Positions 16,101-24,500 of a stretch of 64,000 bases of DNA are shown piece by piece. The notes below the pieces were generated by a model that saw nothing but the letters and a program-made list of their open reading frames with translations, was not told the origin of the DNA and ran no database searches. The position numbers and the translations under genes were made by a program. Source of the DNA: Bog-159 sp035308525 (lineage in GTDB: Bacteria; Acidobacteriota; Terriglobia; Bryobacterales; Bryobacteraceae); contig DATGGM010000144.1 in NCBI GenBank assembly GCA_035308525.1, positions 51,638-115,637 of the forward strand, written 5' to 3'. Position 1 is the first letter of the stretch; each line of letters starts with the position of its first letter.

Positions 16101-18002
16101 GCATTCCTGTCTTCCACCTGCATTGGCGGATCCGACAACAACATGGGCCAGAGCATAGCGGTAACGCCGGGCTTCGTATATGTTTCGGGTCTGACTACCG
16201 CCACGAATTTCCCAGCCACCCCAAGCGCTATCCAGACGTCGAACGCCGGGCTCTATGATGCGTTCGTGATGGGGATCTATACCAATACCGTAATTACCTC
16301 ATCGCCTGCAGGCGCCTCCATTACGGTGGCGGGAAGCGGCTGCTCTCCCGGACCCTATACAGCACCCGTGGGCCTTACATGGAATGCGGGAGTTTCTTGT
16401 ACGGTCACCTTTACTGATCCGCAAAACATCGGCGGTATTGAGTACGAATTCCAATCTTCAACCGTGGATGGCAGCGAGATCTCGCACGCCAACCCGATAA
16501 CTGTTAACTCCGGCAATGGCTTTGTGCAGATTAATGCAACCTTCAGTGCGGTCACCGGTACCGGACCGGGAATGGCCACGCATTTCTCGGTGGCGGCCCC
16601 GTCAAACGCGACGGCGGGGACTCCCATTCAATTTACTGTGACGGCTCTCGATTCCAATAACCAGACAGCCACGAGCTATACCGATCCGGTGCACTTCACA
16701 AGCACGGATCCCGCGGCTACGTTGCCGGGGGATGGCACGTTGACCAATGGCGTAGGAACGTTCTCGGCGTCACTGGTTACTGAGGGCTCCATCACGATTA
16801 CGGCCGGGGATTTATTGCAGCCCCTCATTAACGGGACCAGCAACAGCATCACGGTGTCCCTGTCTACCGCCGGGTTGCGTTTTGTTTCCATGCCTCCCTG
16901 CCGCGTGGTGGACACACGCGACAACAGCAAGCCTTCCGGCTTTGGTCCGCCATCCATGACCGGTGGTACGTCGCGTTCCTTTGCCGTTCCCAACGGACCT
17001 TGTGCAGGTATTCCGGGCTCCGCTCAGGCTTATGCACTGAACGTGACGGTGGTGCCCCAGGTTGAACTGGGCTATCTAACCATATGGCCTACCGGCCAAA
17101 ACCAGCCACTGGCGTCGACGCTGAATTCCCTGGATGGGCGAATCAAAGCCAACGCGGCGATCGTGCCGGCAGGGAGCGGCGGGGCTGTTAGCGTCTTTGT
17201 GACCGACAACACGGACGTGGTCCTGGACATCAATGGTTACTTTGTGCCGGCTTCGGATTCCAGCGCATTAGCTTTCTATCCGATGGCTCCCTGCCGGCTG
17301 GTGGATACACGGCCGGGCGCGCCGTCCACCGTCATCACCGGACAGTTGGCGGCGGATAGTACAACCACGCTGCCAATCCTGTCGAGCACTTGCAACGTAC
17401 CGTCGGTGGCGCAGGCCTACTCGTTGAACTTCACGCTAGTGCCTCCAGCGCCAGTGGGGTATCTGACGGTGTGGCCTACAGGTCAGAGTCAGCCGACTGT
17501 ATCCACGCTGAACGACCTGACGGGAACGATTGTGGCGAACGCGGCGATAGAGCCGGCGGGAACAAGTGGGGATATCAATGTATTTGTGACCAGCGCGACC
17601 GATCTGGTGGTGGATATCAACGGGTATTTCGCGCCCCCGGCAACCGGAGGCTTGTCACTGTATAACCTGCCGCCGTGCCGGGTGCTGGACACGCGCACGC
17701 CTTTGGGTTCTCCGCCGTTCGTGGGGGCAATCAATGTGAACGTGCAGGGGAGCGGATGCGGGGGAACCGGTGCGGTGCTGGGGTATGTGTTCAATGCCAC
17801 CGTGGTGCCGGCCGGCCCGCTGGGCTACCTGACATTATGGCCGCAAGGGAGCGCGCAGCCGGTGGTTTCGACGCTGAACGCGCTGGATGGAGCCATAACC
17901 AGCAACATGGCGATCGTACCCACGAACAACACCGATGTCAGTGCCTTTGCTACAAGCACCACTTATTTGATCCTCGACATTTTCGGGTATTTTGGACCAT
18001 AG
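13191..18002 (+). CDS. Very large secreted SBBP/beta-propeller protein with C-terminal repeated module
   Basis: Protein of 1603 residues. It starts at ATG 13191, or possibly at 13233, where MKSSKHTGRAVALLCVLS begins a better signal peptide. Next comes a DUF7948-like domain (LIFEENRGQSDPRVKFLSHG ... YRELYPGVDLVFYGNQG), then at least six SBBP repeats (AVDAQGNAYVTGFTGSTNFP and similar), then a BNR/sortilin-like propeller segment (residues ~680-960) with VDPNNASAVYAAG-type units. From residue ~1034 lies the module shared with the next two genes: a PEGA-like segment, an Ig-like domain and three ~125-residue PCR-VDTR...GYF repeats, each with two Cys. No LPXTG or PEP-CTERM signal is visible. A secreted or surface adhesive/scaffold role is inference. 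Confidence 0.82.
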   Translation: MRAGDILQSLGQTVMKSSKHTGRAVALLCVLSTVSMAATDVRSASGEATARALANYGRLPLIFEENRGQSDPRVKFLSHGNAHSVLFAPSQVQLNLQPAGKASRQSSIRMRFPGASRSPVLTGGELQSAVSSYFVGHDPSKWVSGTPNYRRVRYRELYPGVDLVFYGNQGQLEYDFVVAPGANPAAIRLNFDGVNSMRLDSDGDLLLGTANGEIRQHKPIVYQESAGTRQTIAGRYVLRPRHHVAFQVARYDPHLPLVIDPTLSFATYLGSPGAEEFGISATATTASYPAVAVDVQGNVYLTGYTGDGTSFSGHPQILTSTGPEAGGGSKVFLVKMNAAGTALFYSVVFGGGLTDGGGGVAVDAQGNAYVTGFTGSTNFPVTTGAPQTANNGSNNAFVTKVNASGTALLYSTFLGGSGNFYGRAIGVDHSGNAYVTGTAAPAGSTPFPVVNPIPGSTASSGFLTEVNAAGTAFTYSTYLQAGIGYGIAVDGSANVYVAGSTGTVLSPSPAQGYVLKVNAGGTRIDYGPVLLGHNTVSQTVGFGIAVDALGSAYVTGMTNDPSFPQLKNAAQATYGGGSYDAFAVKLDSGGNLVYGTYIGGLGGNILPERGSGIAVDVLGNAYVAGTTQCIGFPTTNSISATRNGGSAVLMHGTVQGVTSEWSPATLAGSFDQVTALAFDSNGNLYAGASAVSAAGGGIYKLLSGESAWTSASSGITSTTIDSIAVDPNNASAVYAAGGGNIYQTFNGGGNWTQLPQGIGSPAVLAVAKTSPSTIYVGTPTSVMYSTNAGSTWNNPVIGPSGTINAIVVDPNSSKTAYAGTSKGAYMTVDAGVNWTLVTHLSNGTLGAVTGLAVYSGTNPSTVFAAASNGLFYTTNASAGWSPVSFAPGFTGTPQLVAVDAAENVYVALPGSGIVTATGGGTLQSDWSPLTYNGLTQNQILALSVPPTGAGAYAGIVSATTAFLTEISPTGAFLSSTCIGGSDNNMGQSIAVTPGFVYVSGLTTATNFPATPSAIQTSNAGLYDAFVMGIYTNTVITSSPAGASITVAGSGCSPGPYTAPVGLTWNAGVSCTVTFTDPQNIGGIEYEFQSSTVDGSEISHANPITVNSGNGFVQINATFSAVTGTGPGMATHFSVAAPSNATAGTPIQFTVTALDSNNQTATSYTDPVHFTSTDPAATLPGDGTLTNGVGTFSASLVTEGSITITAGDLLQPLINGTSNSITVSLSTAGLRFVSMPPCRVVDTRDNSKPSGFGPPSMTGGTSRSFAVPNGPCAGIPGSAQAYALNVTVVPQVELGYLTIWPTGQNQPLASTLNSLDGRIKANAAIVPAGSGGAVSVFVTDNTDVVLDINGYFVPASDSSALAFYPMAPCRLVDTRPGAPSTVITGQLAADSTTTLPILSSTCNVPSVAQAYSLNFTLVPPAPVGYLTVWPTGQSQPTVSTLNDLTGTIVANAAIEPAGTSGDINVFVTSATDLVVDINGYFAPPATGGLSLYNLPPCRVLDTRTPLGSPPFVGAINVNVQGSGCGGTGAVLGYVFNATVVPAGPLGYLTLWPQGSAQPVVSTLNALDGAITSNMAIVPTNNTDVSAFATSTTYLILDIFGYFGP
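16290..18002 (+). repeat. C-terminal module copy 1 (1713 bp)
   Basis: Encodes TSSPAGASITV..., an Ig-like THFSVAAPSNATAGTP domain and three PCR-VDTR repeats. It matches 19760-21475 and 23914-25629 in domain order, length (1713, 1716, 1716 bp) and long stretches of near-identical DNA, for instance around 17640-17760 against 21120-21240. Confidence 0.85.
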
Positions 18003-18059
18003 AGTCCTGACTCGGGTTCGAATGCACAGCCGGCCCGCCGCCTTCCCCGGCGCTGGGAG

Positions 18060-18080
18060 CCGGGTACTGGCGGTACCCGG
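18060..18080 (+). terminator. Hairpin between two secreted-protein genes
   Basis: Perfect 8-bp inverted repeat CCGGGTAC / GTACCCGG with a 5-base loop, 58 bases after the stop of the first secreted-protein gene. No run of T follows, so this could be a weak terminator, an mRNA-stabilising hairpin or chance. Confidence 0.25.
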
Positions 18081-18148
18081 AGTTTCGAGATAACAGCAGC
18101 GTTCACGATCCTGTCTATATGGGACCCGTTCGAAGGCGTGGCATTAAC

Positions 18149-21100
18149 ATGACAACCGGCCGCTGCTTGCGGCGGCTTTGTCGGGCACTATTGTTGGAAT
18201 CATGCGGGCTGGCGGCCTTCTTCAACCTGCAGGCACAGGTCAATGTCACCACTTTTCACAATGACAATGCCCGCGACGGCCAGAACCTCAGCGAATACGT
18301 CCTGACCCCTGCCAATGTCGGCTCGAGTCAATTCGGTCAGCTATTTGTTCAACCCGTGGACGGAAATGTTTATGCCCAGCCGCTGTACGTCTCCAACGTG
18401 CAGATCGCCGGGGCCACGCACAACGTGGTGTACCTGGTCACCGAACATGATAGTGTCTACGCTTTCGACGCCGACAGTAACTCCGGGCCGAACGCCGGAC
18501 CGCTGTGGCACGTGAGCTTTATCAACCCGGCGGCCGGAGTCACCACTGTCAACAGTCAGAACGATTTGAATTGCCCGAACATTGCCCCGGAAGTAGGCAT
18601 TACCGGAACGCCGGCTATTGATCTGAGCTCGAACACGCTGTATGTCGTGGCCAAGACAAAGGAAAACAATACCTTCGTCCAGCGTCTCCATGCTCTGGAT
18701 ATCACCAGCGGAGTGGAGAAGTTCGGCGGGCCGGTAATGATCCAGGCGGTCGTGCCGGGCACGGGAGCCGGCAGCAGCGGCGGACAGGTGACCTTCGATC
18801 CGCAGTGGGAGAACCAGCGTTCGGGCCTTTTCCTGCTGAACGGCATGGTTTACATTGGCTGGGCCGCACACTGCGATATCCCTCCGTATCACGGCTGGAT
18901 GATGGCATATGACGCCCAATCGCTGCAGCAGGTCGCCGTGTGGAATGCCACGCCCAACGGGTCGGATGGCGGCGTGTGGCAGAGCGGTGCGGCGCCCGCC
19001 GTCGACACTGCGGGGAACATCTACCTGGCCACCGGAAACGGAACTTTTGATCTGAATACTGACGGCCGGGATGCCGGCGACAGTGTGCTGAGATTCGGGG
19101 CCCCCGGCAGCGGCGTCGGTATTCCAATTCTGGACTACTTTACTCCGTACAACCAGGCCACTCTCAGCGTCGAAGATGCCGACCTTGGATCGGGAGGCGT
19201 CATCCTGCTGCCCGACCAGCCGCCAGGATCTCCGCACCAGCACCTGTTGGTCGAAATCGACAAAGAGGGTTCGGTATATCTGATTAACCGCGATAATATG
19301 GGTCACTTCAACGCCGCCAACAATATCCAGATCGTGCAATGGCTGCCCCAAATTCTCGGTGGCCTCTGGGGAACGCCGGCCTTCTGGAATAACAGGTTCT
19401 ACGTGGGAGCCAGGAACGATTCCCTGCAGGCTTTTTTGTTTAACGCGAATAACGCCGGCATGCTGTCGACCTCCCCGATATCGGCCTCTCAGAACACTTT
19501 CTACTATCCGGGGACGACGCCGTCGATTTCAGCCAACGGAGACACGAACGCGATAGTGTGGGCTCTCGACGTGGGCAACAACTCCGCGATACTGCATGCC
19601 TATGATGCCACCAACCTCGCCACTGAGCTGTATAACTCGACTCAGAATGGGCCGCCGCCCGGGCCGTCAATCAACTTCATTGTCCCCACCATCGCCAACG
19701 GCAAAGTGTTTGTGGGTACGGCTACCCAGCTGGCGGTCTATGGCCTGCTCACCAATCGCGTCACGATTACGTCATCGCCTTCGGGCGCGTCCCTGACGCT
19801 GGCGGGAACCGGCTGCGTTCCGGGAATCTACACAACACCGGCGTACCTGACCTGGAGCGCGGGAGTTTCCTGCACCATCAATTTCACGGACCCACAAAAG
19901 ATAGCCGGCATGGAATACGAGTTCCAGTCTTCTGGTGTGAATGGCAGCGCGGTGTCTCACGCCAACCCGCAGATCCTTTATTACGGCGGCGGTACCATGC
20001 TGATCAATGCCACTTTCGGTGTGGTTAGTGGCACCGGGCCGGGAACAGCCCAGCATTTCTCGGTGGTGGCTCCGTCCGTCGCGACGGCGGGGACGCCTGT
20101 TCAGTTCACGGTGACGGCATTGGATGGTTCTGGTCATATGGTCACCACCTATACCGACCCGGTGCACTTTGCCAGTACGGACCCGGCCGCCGTGTTGCCT
20201 GGGGATGCCGTGTTGACCAATGGCGTAGGAACATTTTCGGCAGCGTTGCTCACGGCGGGCGTGGTCACGCTCACAGCCAGCGACTTGTTGTGGCCGGCCA
20301 TCGCCGGAACCAGCGGCGGTATCGCAGTGTCGCAGTCCACCGCGGGATTGCGTTTCGTTACCATGCCTCCCTGCCGCTTGGTGGATACACGGGATAACCT
20401 CAAGCCGGGGGGCTTTGGTCCGCCGTCCATCTCCGGAGGCGCGTCGCGTTCCTTCGCCATCCCTGACGGACCGTGCGCCGGTATCCCTGCCGCGGCCCAG
20501 GCTTATTCTCTCAACGTTACGGTGGTGCCGCATGGCGAACTAAGCTATTTGACCGTGTGGCCCACAGGCCAGAGCCAACCTCTTGTATCCACACTGAATT
20601 CTTTGGATGGTCGCATCAAAGCCAACGCCGCCGTCATCTCAGCCGGCACCGCCGGTGCCATAAGCGTGTTTGCCACCAACAATATGGACCTGGTTTTGGA
20701 CATCGACGGTTATTTCGTACCCGCCTCGGACTCGGCGGCCTTGGCTTTCTATCCGATGACTCCCTGCCGGCTGGTGGACACACGGCCGGGTGCGCCGTCC
20801 ACTATCATCACCGGACGGTTGGCGGCCAATAGCACGACCACGCTGCCGATCCCGTCGAGCAGTTGCCAGGTTCCGTCGGCGGCGCAGGCCTACTCACTGA
20901 ACTTCACGTTGGTGCCGCCGGGACCGGTGGCTTATCTGACGGTGTGGCCTACCGGCCAAAGTCAGCCGATTGTATCCACGCTGAATGACCTGACGGGGAC
21001 GATCGTGGCGAACGCCGCAATCACTCCGGTGGGGACGGAGGGCGATATCGATGTATTTGTGACCGGCGCGACGGATCTGGTGGTGGATATCAACGGGTAT

Positions 21101-21475
21101 TTCGCGCCTGCGTCAACTGCAGGATTGTCCTTATACACGCTGCCGCCGTGCCGGGTGCTGGACACGCGTATGCCGCCGGGTTCCCCGCCTTTCACTGGGG
21201 CAATCAATGTGAACGTGGAGGCGAGCGGATGCGGGGGAACCGGTGCGGCGCTGGGGTATGTGCTCAATGCCTCCGTGGTACCGGCGGGCCTGCTGGGCTA
21301 CCTGACGTTGTGGCCGCAAGGGAGCCCGCAGCCGGTGGCATCGACGCTGAACGCGCTGGACGGGGCGATTACCAGCAACATGGCCATCGTGCCCACCGGC
21401 AACACGGAAGTCAGCGCGTTTGCCGCGGCCAACACATATCTGATTCTCGACCTGTTTGGCTATTTTGCGCCCTAA
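18149..21475 (+). CDS. Large secreted PQQ-like beta-propeller protein with the shared C-terminal module
   Basis: Protein of about 1108 residues from ATG 18149, chosen because MTTGRCLRRLCRALLLES...LQAQ forms a signal peptide; ATG 18119 would add ten basic residues. The N-terminal ~530 residues resemble a quinoprotein/PQQ-type propeller (QPLYVSNVQIAGATHNVVYL, EHDSVYAFDADS, VGITGTPAIDLSSNTLYVV, LYLATGNGTFD-like blades). I see no clear PQQ or metal site, so a non-catalytic propeller is likely. From 19760 it carries the same Ig-like plus three PCR-VDTR repeat module as its neighbours. It lies 146 bp after the previous gene and 68 bp before the next, consistent with one transcription unit or tandem duplication. 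Confidence 0.82.
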   Translation: MTTGRCLRRLCRALLLESCGLAAFFNLQAQVNVTTFHNDNARDGQNLSEYVLTPANVGSSQFGQLFVQPVDGNVYAQPLYVSNVQIAGATHNVVYLVTEHDSVYAFDADSNSGPNAGPLWHVSFINPAAGVTTVNSQNDLNCPNIAPEVGITGTPAIDLSSNTLYVVAKTKENNTFVQRLHALDITSGVEKFGGPVMIQAVVPGTGAGSSGGQVTFDPQWENQRSGLFLLNGMVYIGWAAHCDIPPYHGWMMAYDAQSLQQVAVWNATPNGSDGGVWQSGAAPAVDTAGNIYLATGNGTFDLNTDGRDAGDSVLRFGAPGSGVGIPILDYFTPYNQATLSVEDADLGSGGVILLPDQPPGSPHQHLLVEIDKEGSVYLINRDNMGHFNAANNIQIVQWLPQILGGLWGTPAFWNNRFYVGARNDSLQAFLFNANNAGMLSTSPISASQNTFYYPGTTPSISANGDTNAIVWALDVGNNSAILHAYDATNLATELYNSTQNGPPPGPSINFIVPTIANGKVFVGTATQLAVYGLLTNRVTITSSPSGASLTLAGTGCVPGIYTTPAYLTWSAGVSCTINFTDPQKIAGMEYEFQSSGVNGSAVSHANPQILYYGGGTMLINATFGVVSGTGPGTAQHFSVVAPSVATAGTPVQFTVTALDGSGHMVTTYTDPVHFASTDPAAVLPGDAVLTNGVGTFSAALLTAGVVTLTASDLLWPAIAGTSGGIAVSQSTAGLRFVTMPPCRLVDTRDNLKPGGFGPPSISGGASRSFAIPDGPCAGIPAAAQAYSLNVTVVPHGELSYLTVWPTGQSQPLVSTLNSLDGRIKANAAVISAGTAGAISVFATNNMDLVLDIDGYFVPASDSAALAFYPMTPCRLVDTRPGAPSTIITGRLAANSTTTLPIPSSSCQVPSAAQAYSLNFTLVPPGPVAYLTVWPTGQSQPIVSTLNDLTGTIVANAAITPVGTEGDIDVFVTGATDLVVDINGYFAPASTAGLSLYTLPPCRVLDTRMPPGSPPFTGAINVNVEASGCGGTGAALGYVLNASVVPAGLLGYLTLWPQGSPQPVASTLNALDGAITSNMAIVPTGNTEVSAFAAANTYLILDLFGYFAP
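19760..21475 (+). repeat. C-terminal module copy 2 (1716 bp)
   Basis: Second copy of the module: TSSPSGASLTLAGTGC segment, Ig-like domain and three PCR-VDTR repeats ending DLFGYFAP. By eye, DNA identity to the other two copies is far higher than anything in the unrelated N-terminal halves. Confidence 0.85.
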
Positions 21476-21543
21476 GACCAGGATTACGCGGAACCTGAGG
21501 TGTAAGCCCTAAAGAGATCTGGTGAAATTACCGATCTAGTGGC

Positions 21544-24500
21544 ATGAACTCGCTTGTTCGTGCCTGCCTGGTCGCCGTTCTCTTGGCCGGTTGGTCCTTC
21601 GCGTTCTCGGCCCGAAGTTACGAAAACCTCCCGTTGACATTTGAACGGCGCGCGATGGAAACCGGCGGGCAGCGATTCGTCGCGCATGTTTCCGGGCACA
21701 GGGTGGCATTTGGCTATTCCGGCGCAGTCTTCGAGAGCCCCGGCCCCGGCGGTAATCGGCCCGAACCGGTGCTGCGTTTCGCGGGTGCCCGCCCGCACAC
21801 GCTGCCGCAAGCGGCCGGACCACAAGCCGGTAGCGCCAACTATTTTCTGGGCCCGCATCCCGAGCAATGGCGCACCGGTGTCCCACTGTTCAGGCAAATT
21901 AAATATCCCGGCCTTTATCCTGGCATTGACCTGATCTTTTACGGAAACCAAAACCGGCTGGAATACGATCTCGTTGTGGCGTCCGGCGCATCCTGGCGAG
22001 CCGTCCGCTTGGCCTTTAGCAGCGCCGAAGATGTTCAAATCGACGGCCACGGCGCCCTGAGATTGCGGACCGGTTCCGGCTGGATCACGCAAGCGCAGCC
22101 GGTCATCTATCAGCAAGCCGGCGCAGGCCGGCGGCGGATCTCCGGGCATTATGCCGTCACCGGCGTCAATGAGGTTGGGTTCGAAATCGGCCCTTATGAC
22201 CCGGGCTTGCCGTTGATCATCGATCCGACACTGGCATTCGCCAGCTACCTGGGCGGCAGCGGCGACGATTACGGCCATGCGGTTGCCATCGACGGCCAGG
22301 GATGCGCTTACGTCGTTGGAGAAACCGGATCGGCGGATTTTCCCATGCTGAATCCCGAACAGGCCTCGCGGTCGGGCGCCAGCGACGTGTTTGTCACCAA
22401 GTGGAATGCAAGTGGTACGAGCTTGGTCTACGCCACCTATATCGGCGGCGGCAGCCGGGATGTGGGCCTGGGCGTGGCGCTGGATGCGGCCGGCAACGCC
22501 TACGTCACCGGCTTCACCTATTCCGCGGATTTCCCTCTCACCCAGGGAGTCTTGCGCGGCAATTTTGCGGGCATCAGCAAAGCCTTCGTCCTCAAGTTGA
22601 ATCCGAGTGGCAACGCACTGATTTACTCGACTTTCCTGGGCGGCAGCGGCGATGATTACGCCGCCGGAATCGCCGTGGACCCAGCCGGGGAAGCGCACAT
22701 TGCCGGCTATACCTCCTCTATGGATTTTCCAGCCACAGCCGGGGCGTTTCAGCCCACTTACGGCGGCGGTTCTTATGACGGATTCATGGCCAAGCTGAAC
22801 CCGGCGGGATCCGCCCTCGTCTATGCCACCTACCTGGGAGGCATCGCCAACGATACGGCCGCCGCTATCGCGCTGGACCCGTCCGGGAATATCTATGTGA
22901 CGGGCCAGACGCAATCATCGAATTTTCCGACGTTGAACCCCGTCCAGCCCGTCAATAGCGAAAGTGACGCCTTCGTCGTGAAGATGAATGCGGCCGGCCG
23001 GGTTGCCTACGCTACGTTTTTGGGGGGAACGGGACTCAATAGCGGAACCGCCATCGCGGCGGACGCGGCCGGGAATGCGTATGTCACCGGCTTTACCGAC
23101 GCATCGGATTTTCCGGTCACCTATGGCGCCTACCAGATCAACAACAGCAGCTCTTATGATGTCTTTGTAGCCGTATTGAACCCATCCGGCAGCAGCATAC
23201 TGAGCGCGACCTACTTGGGCGGCTCCGGATCGGATATCGGTTACGGAATTGCGCTGGATGGATCGGGTAACGTCTTCGTCGCAGGTTCGACGAACTCGAT
23301 CGACTTCCCCGTGTACGCTCCCATGAGTTCTGGATATCAGGGTAATGGCGATGCCTTCGTCGCCTCTTTTAATAATGGATTGACCAGCCTGTTGTATAGC
23401 GCTTATTTCGGGGGAAGCGGGAGCGATGTGGCGGCCGGCGCCGCCGTGGACAGCACTGGAAATGCATTCATCACGGGATGGACGAGCAGCGGAACATCGT
23501 CCGTGGGCCTGCCCGTCACGCCAGGTGCATTTCAACCCATGGGTTTAGGCGGCTTAGACGCCTTTCTGGCGAAAATCGCCAGCCTTGCTGATCCGCCCCA
23601 GTCCCCCGCGGCGAACACGAGTATGCCGGCGGCGGTAACCAGCAGCACCGCCACACTGACCGGATCCGTGAATCCGAATGGGGCTGATACTCAAATCTAC
23701 TTCAGCTACAGCACGAACAGCTCCATGAATGGCAGCATCTCCACACCTCGGCAGGATGCCGGCGCCGGTACGGGTACGCTGCCGGTCAACGCCGGCATCA
23801 CAGGTCTCATCCCAAACACCACATATTACTTTCAAGCCCGCGCGTCCAACAGCGCGGGGAGTGCACAAGGGGGAGTGATGAGCTTCACGACGGCTTCACT
23901 TGCCGCTGTCGCCGTCACCCTGACTTCATCGCCGTCCGGCGCTTCCATCACGTTGGCGGGTACCGGCTGCGCTCCCGGGAGTTATACAACATCGGCGGAT
24001 GTGACCTGGAGCGCGGGAATTGCATGTACGATTAGCTTCACGGATCCACAAAGTATCGGTGGCGTGGAATACCAGTTCCAGTCCTCCACGGTCAATGGCA
24101 GCGCGGTCACTCATGCCAATCCGATTATTCTTGACCCGGCCGGCGGTGCTCTGTCGATCAATGCGGTCTTCACCGCGGTCAACGGTACCGGCACCACCAC
24201 GCATTTCTCGGTAATGGCTCCGTCCACCGCCACGGCAGGGATACCCCTCTCATTCACCGTGACGGCGCTGGATGCGAGTAATAGAACAGTCACCACCTAC
24301 TCCGATCCGGTGCACTTCACCAGCACGGATCCCTCGGCGGTTTTGCCTGGCGATGCGCTGCTGAGCAAAGGCGTAGGGACCTTTTCGTCGTCGTTGGTCA
24401 CTGTGGGCACAGCCACGCTCACCGCCGGCGACCTGTTATCATCCGGCATTAACGGTACCAGCGGGGCTATCGCGGTGTCACAGTCGGCCGCGGGATTGCG

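Noticed and set aside
18060..18080. Strong rho-independent terminator after the first secreted gene
   Set aside because: The stem is good but no U-tract follows, so it is listed only as a weak hairpin.
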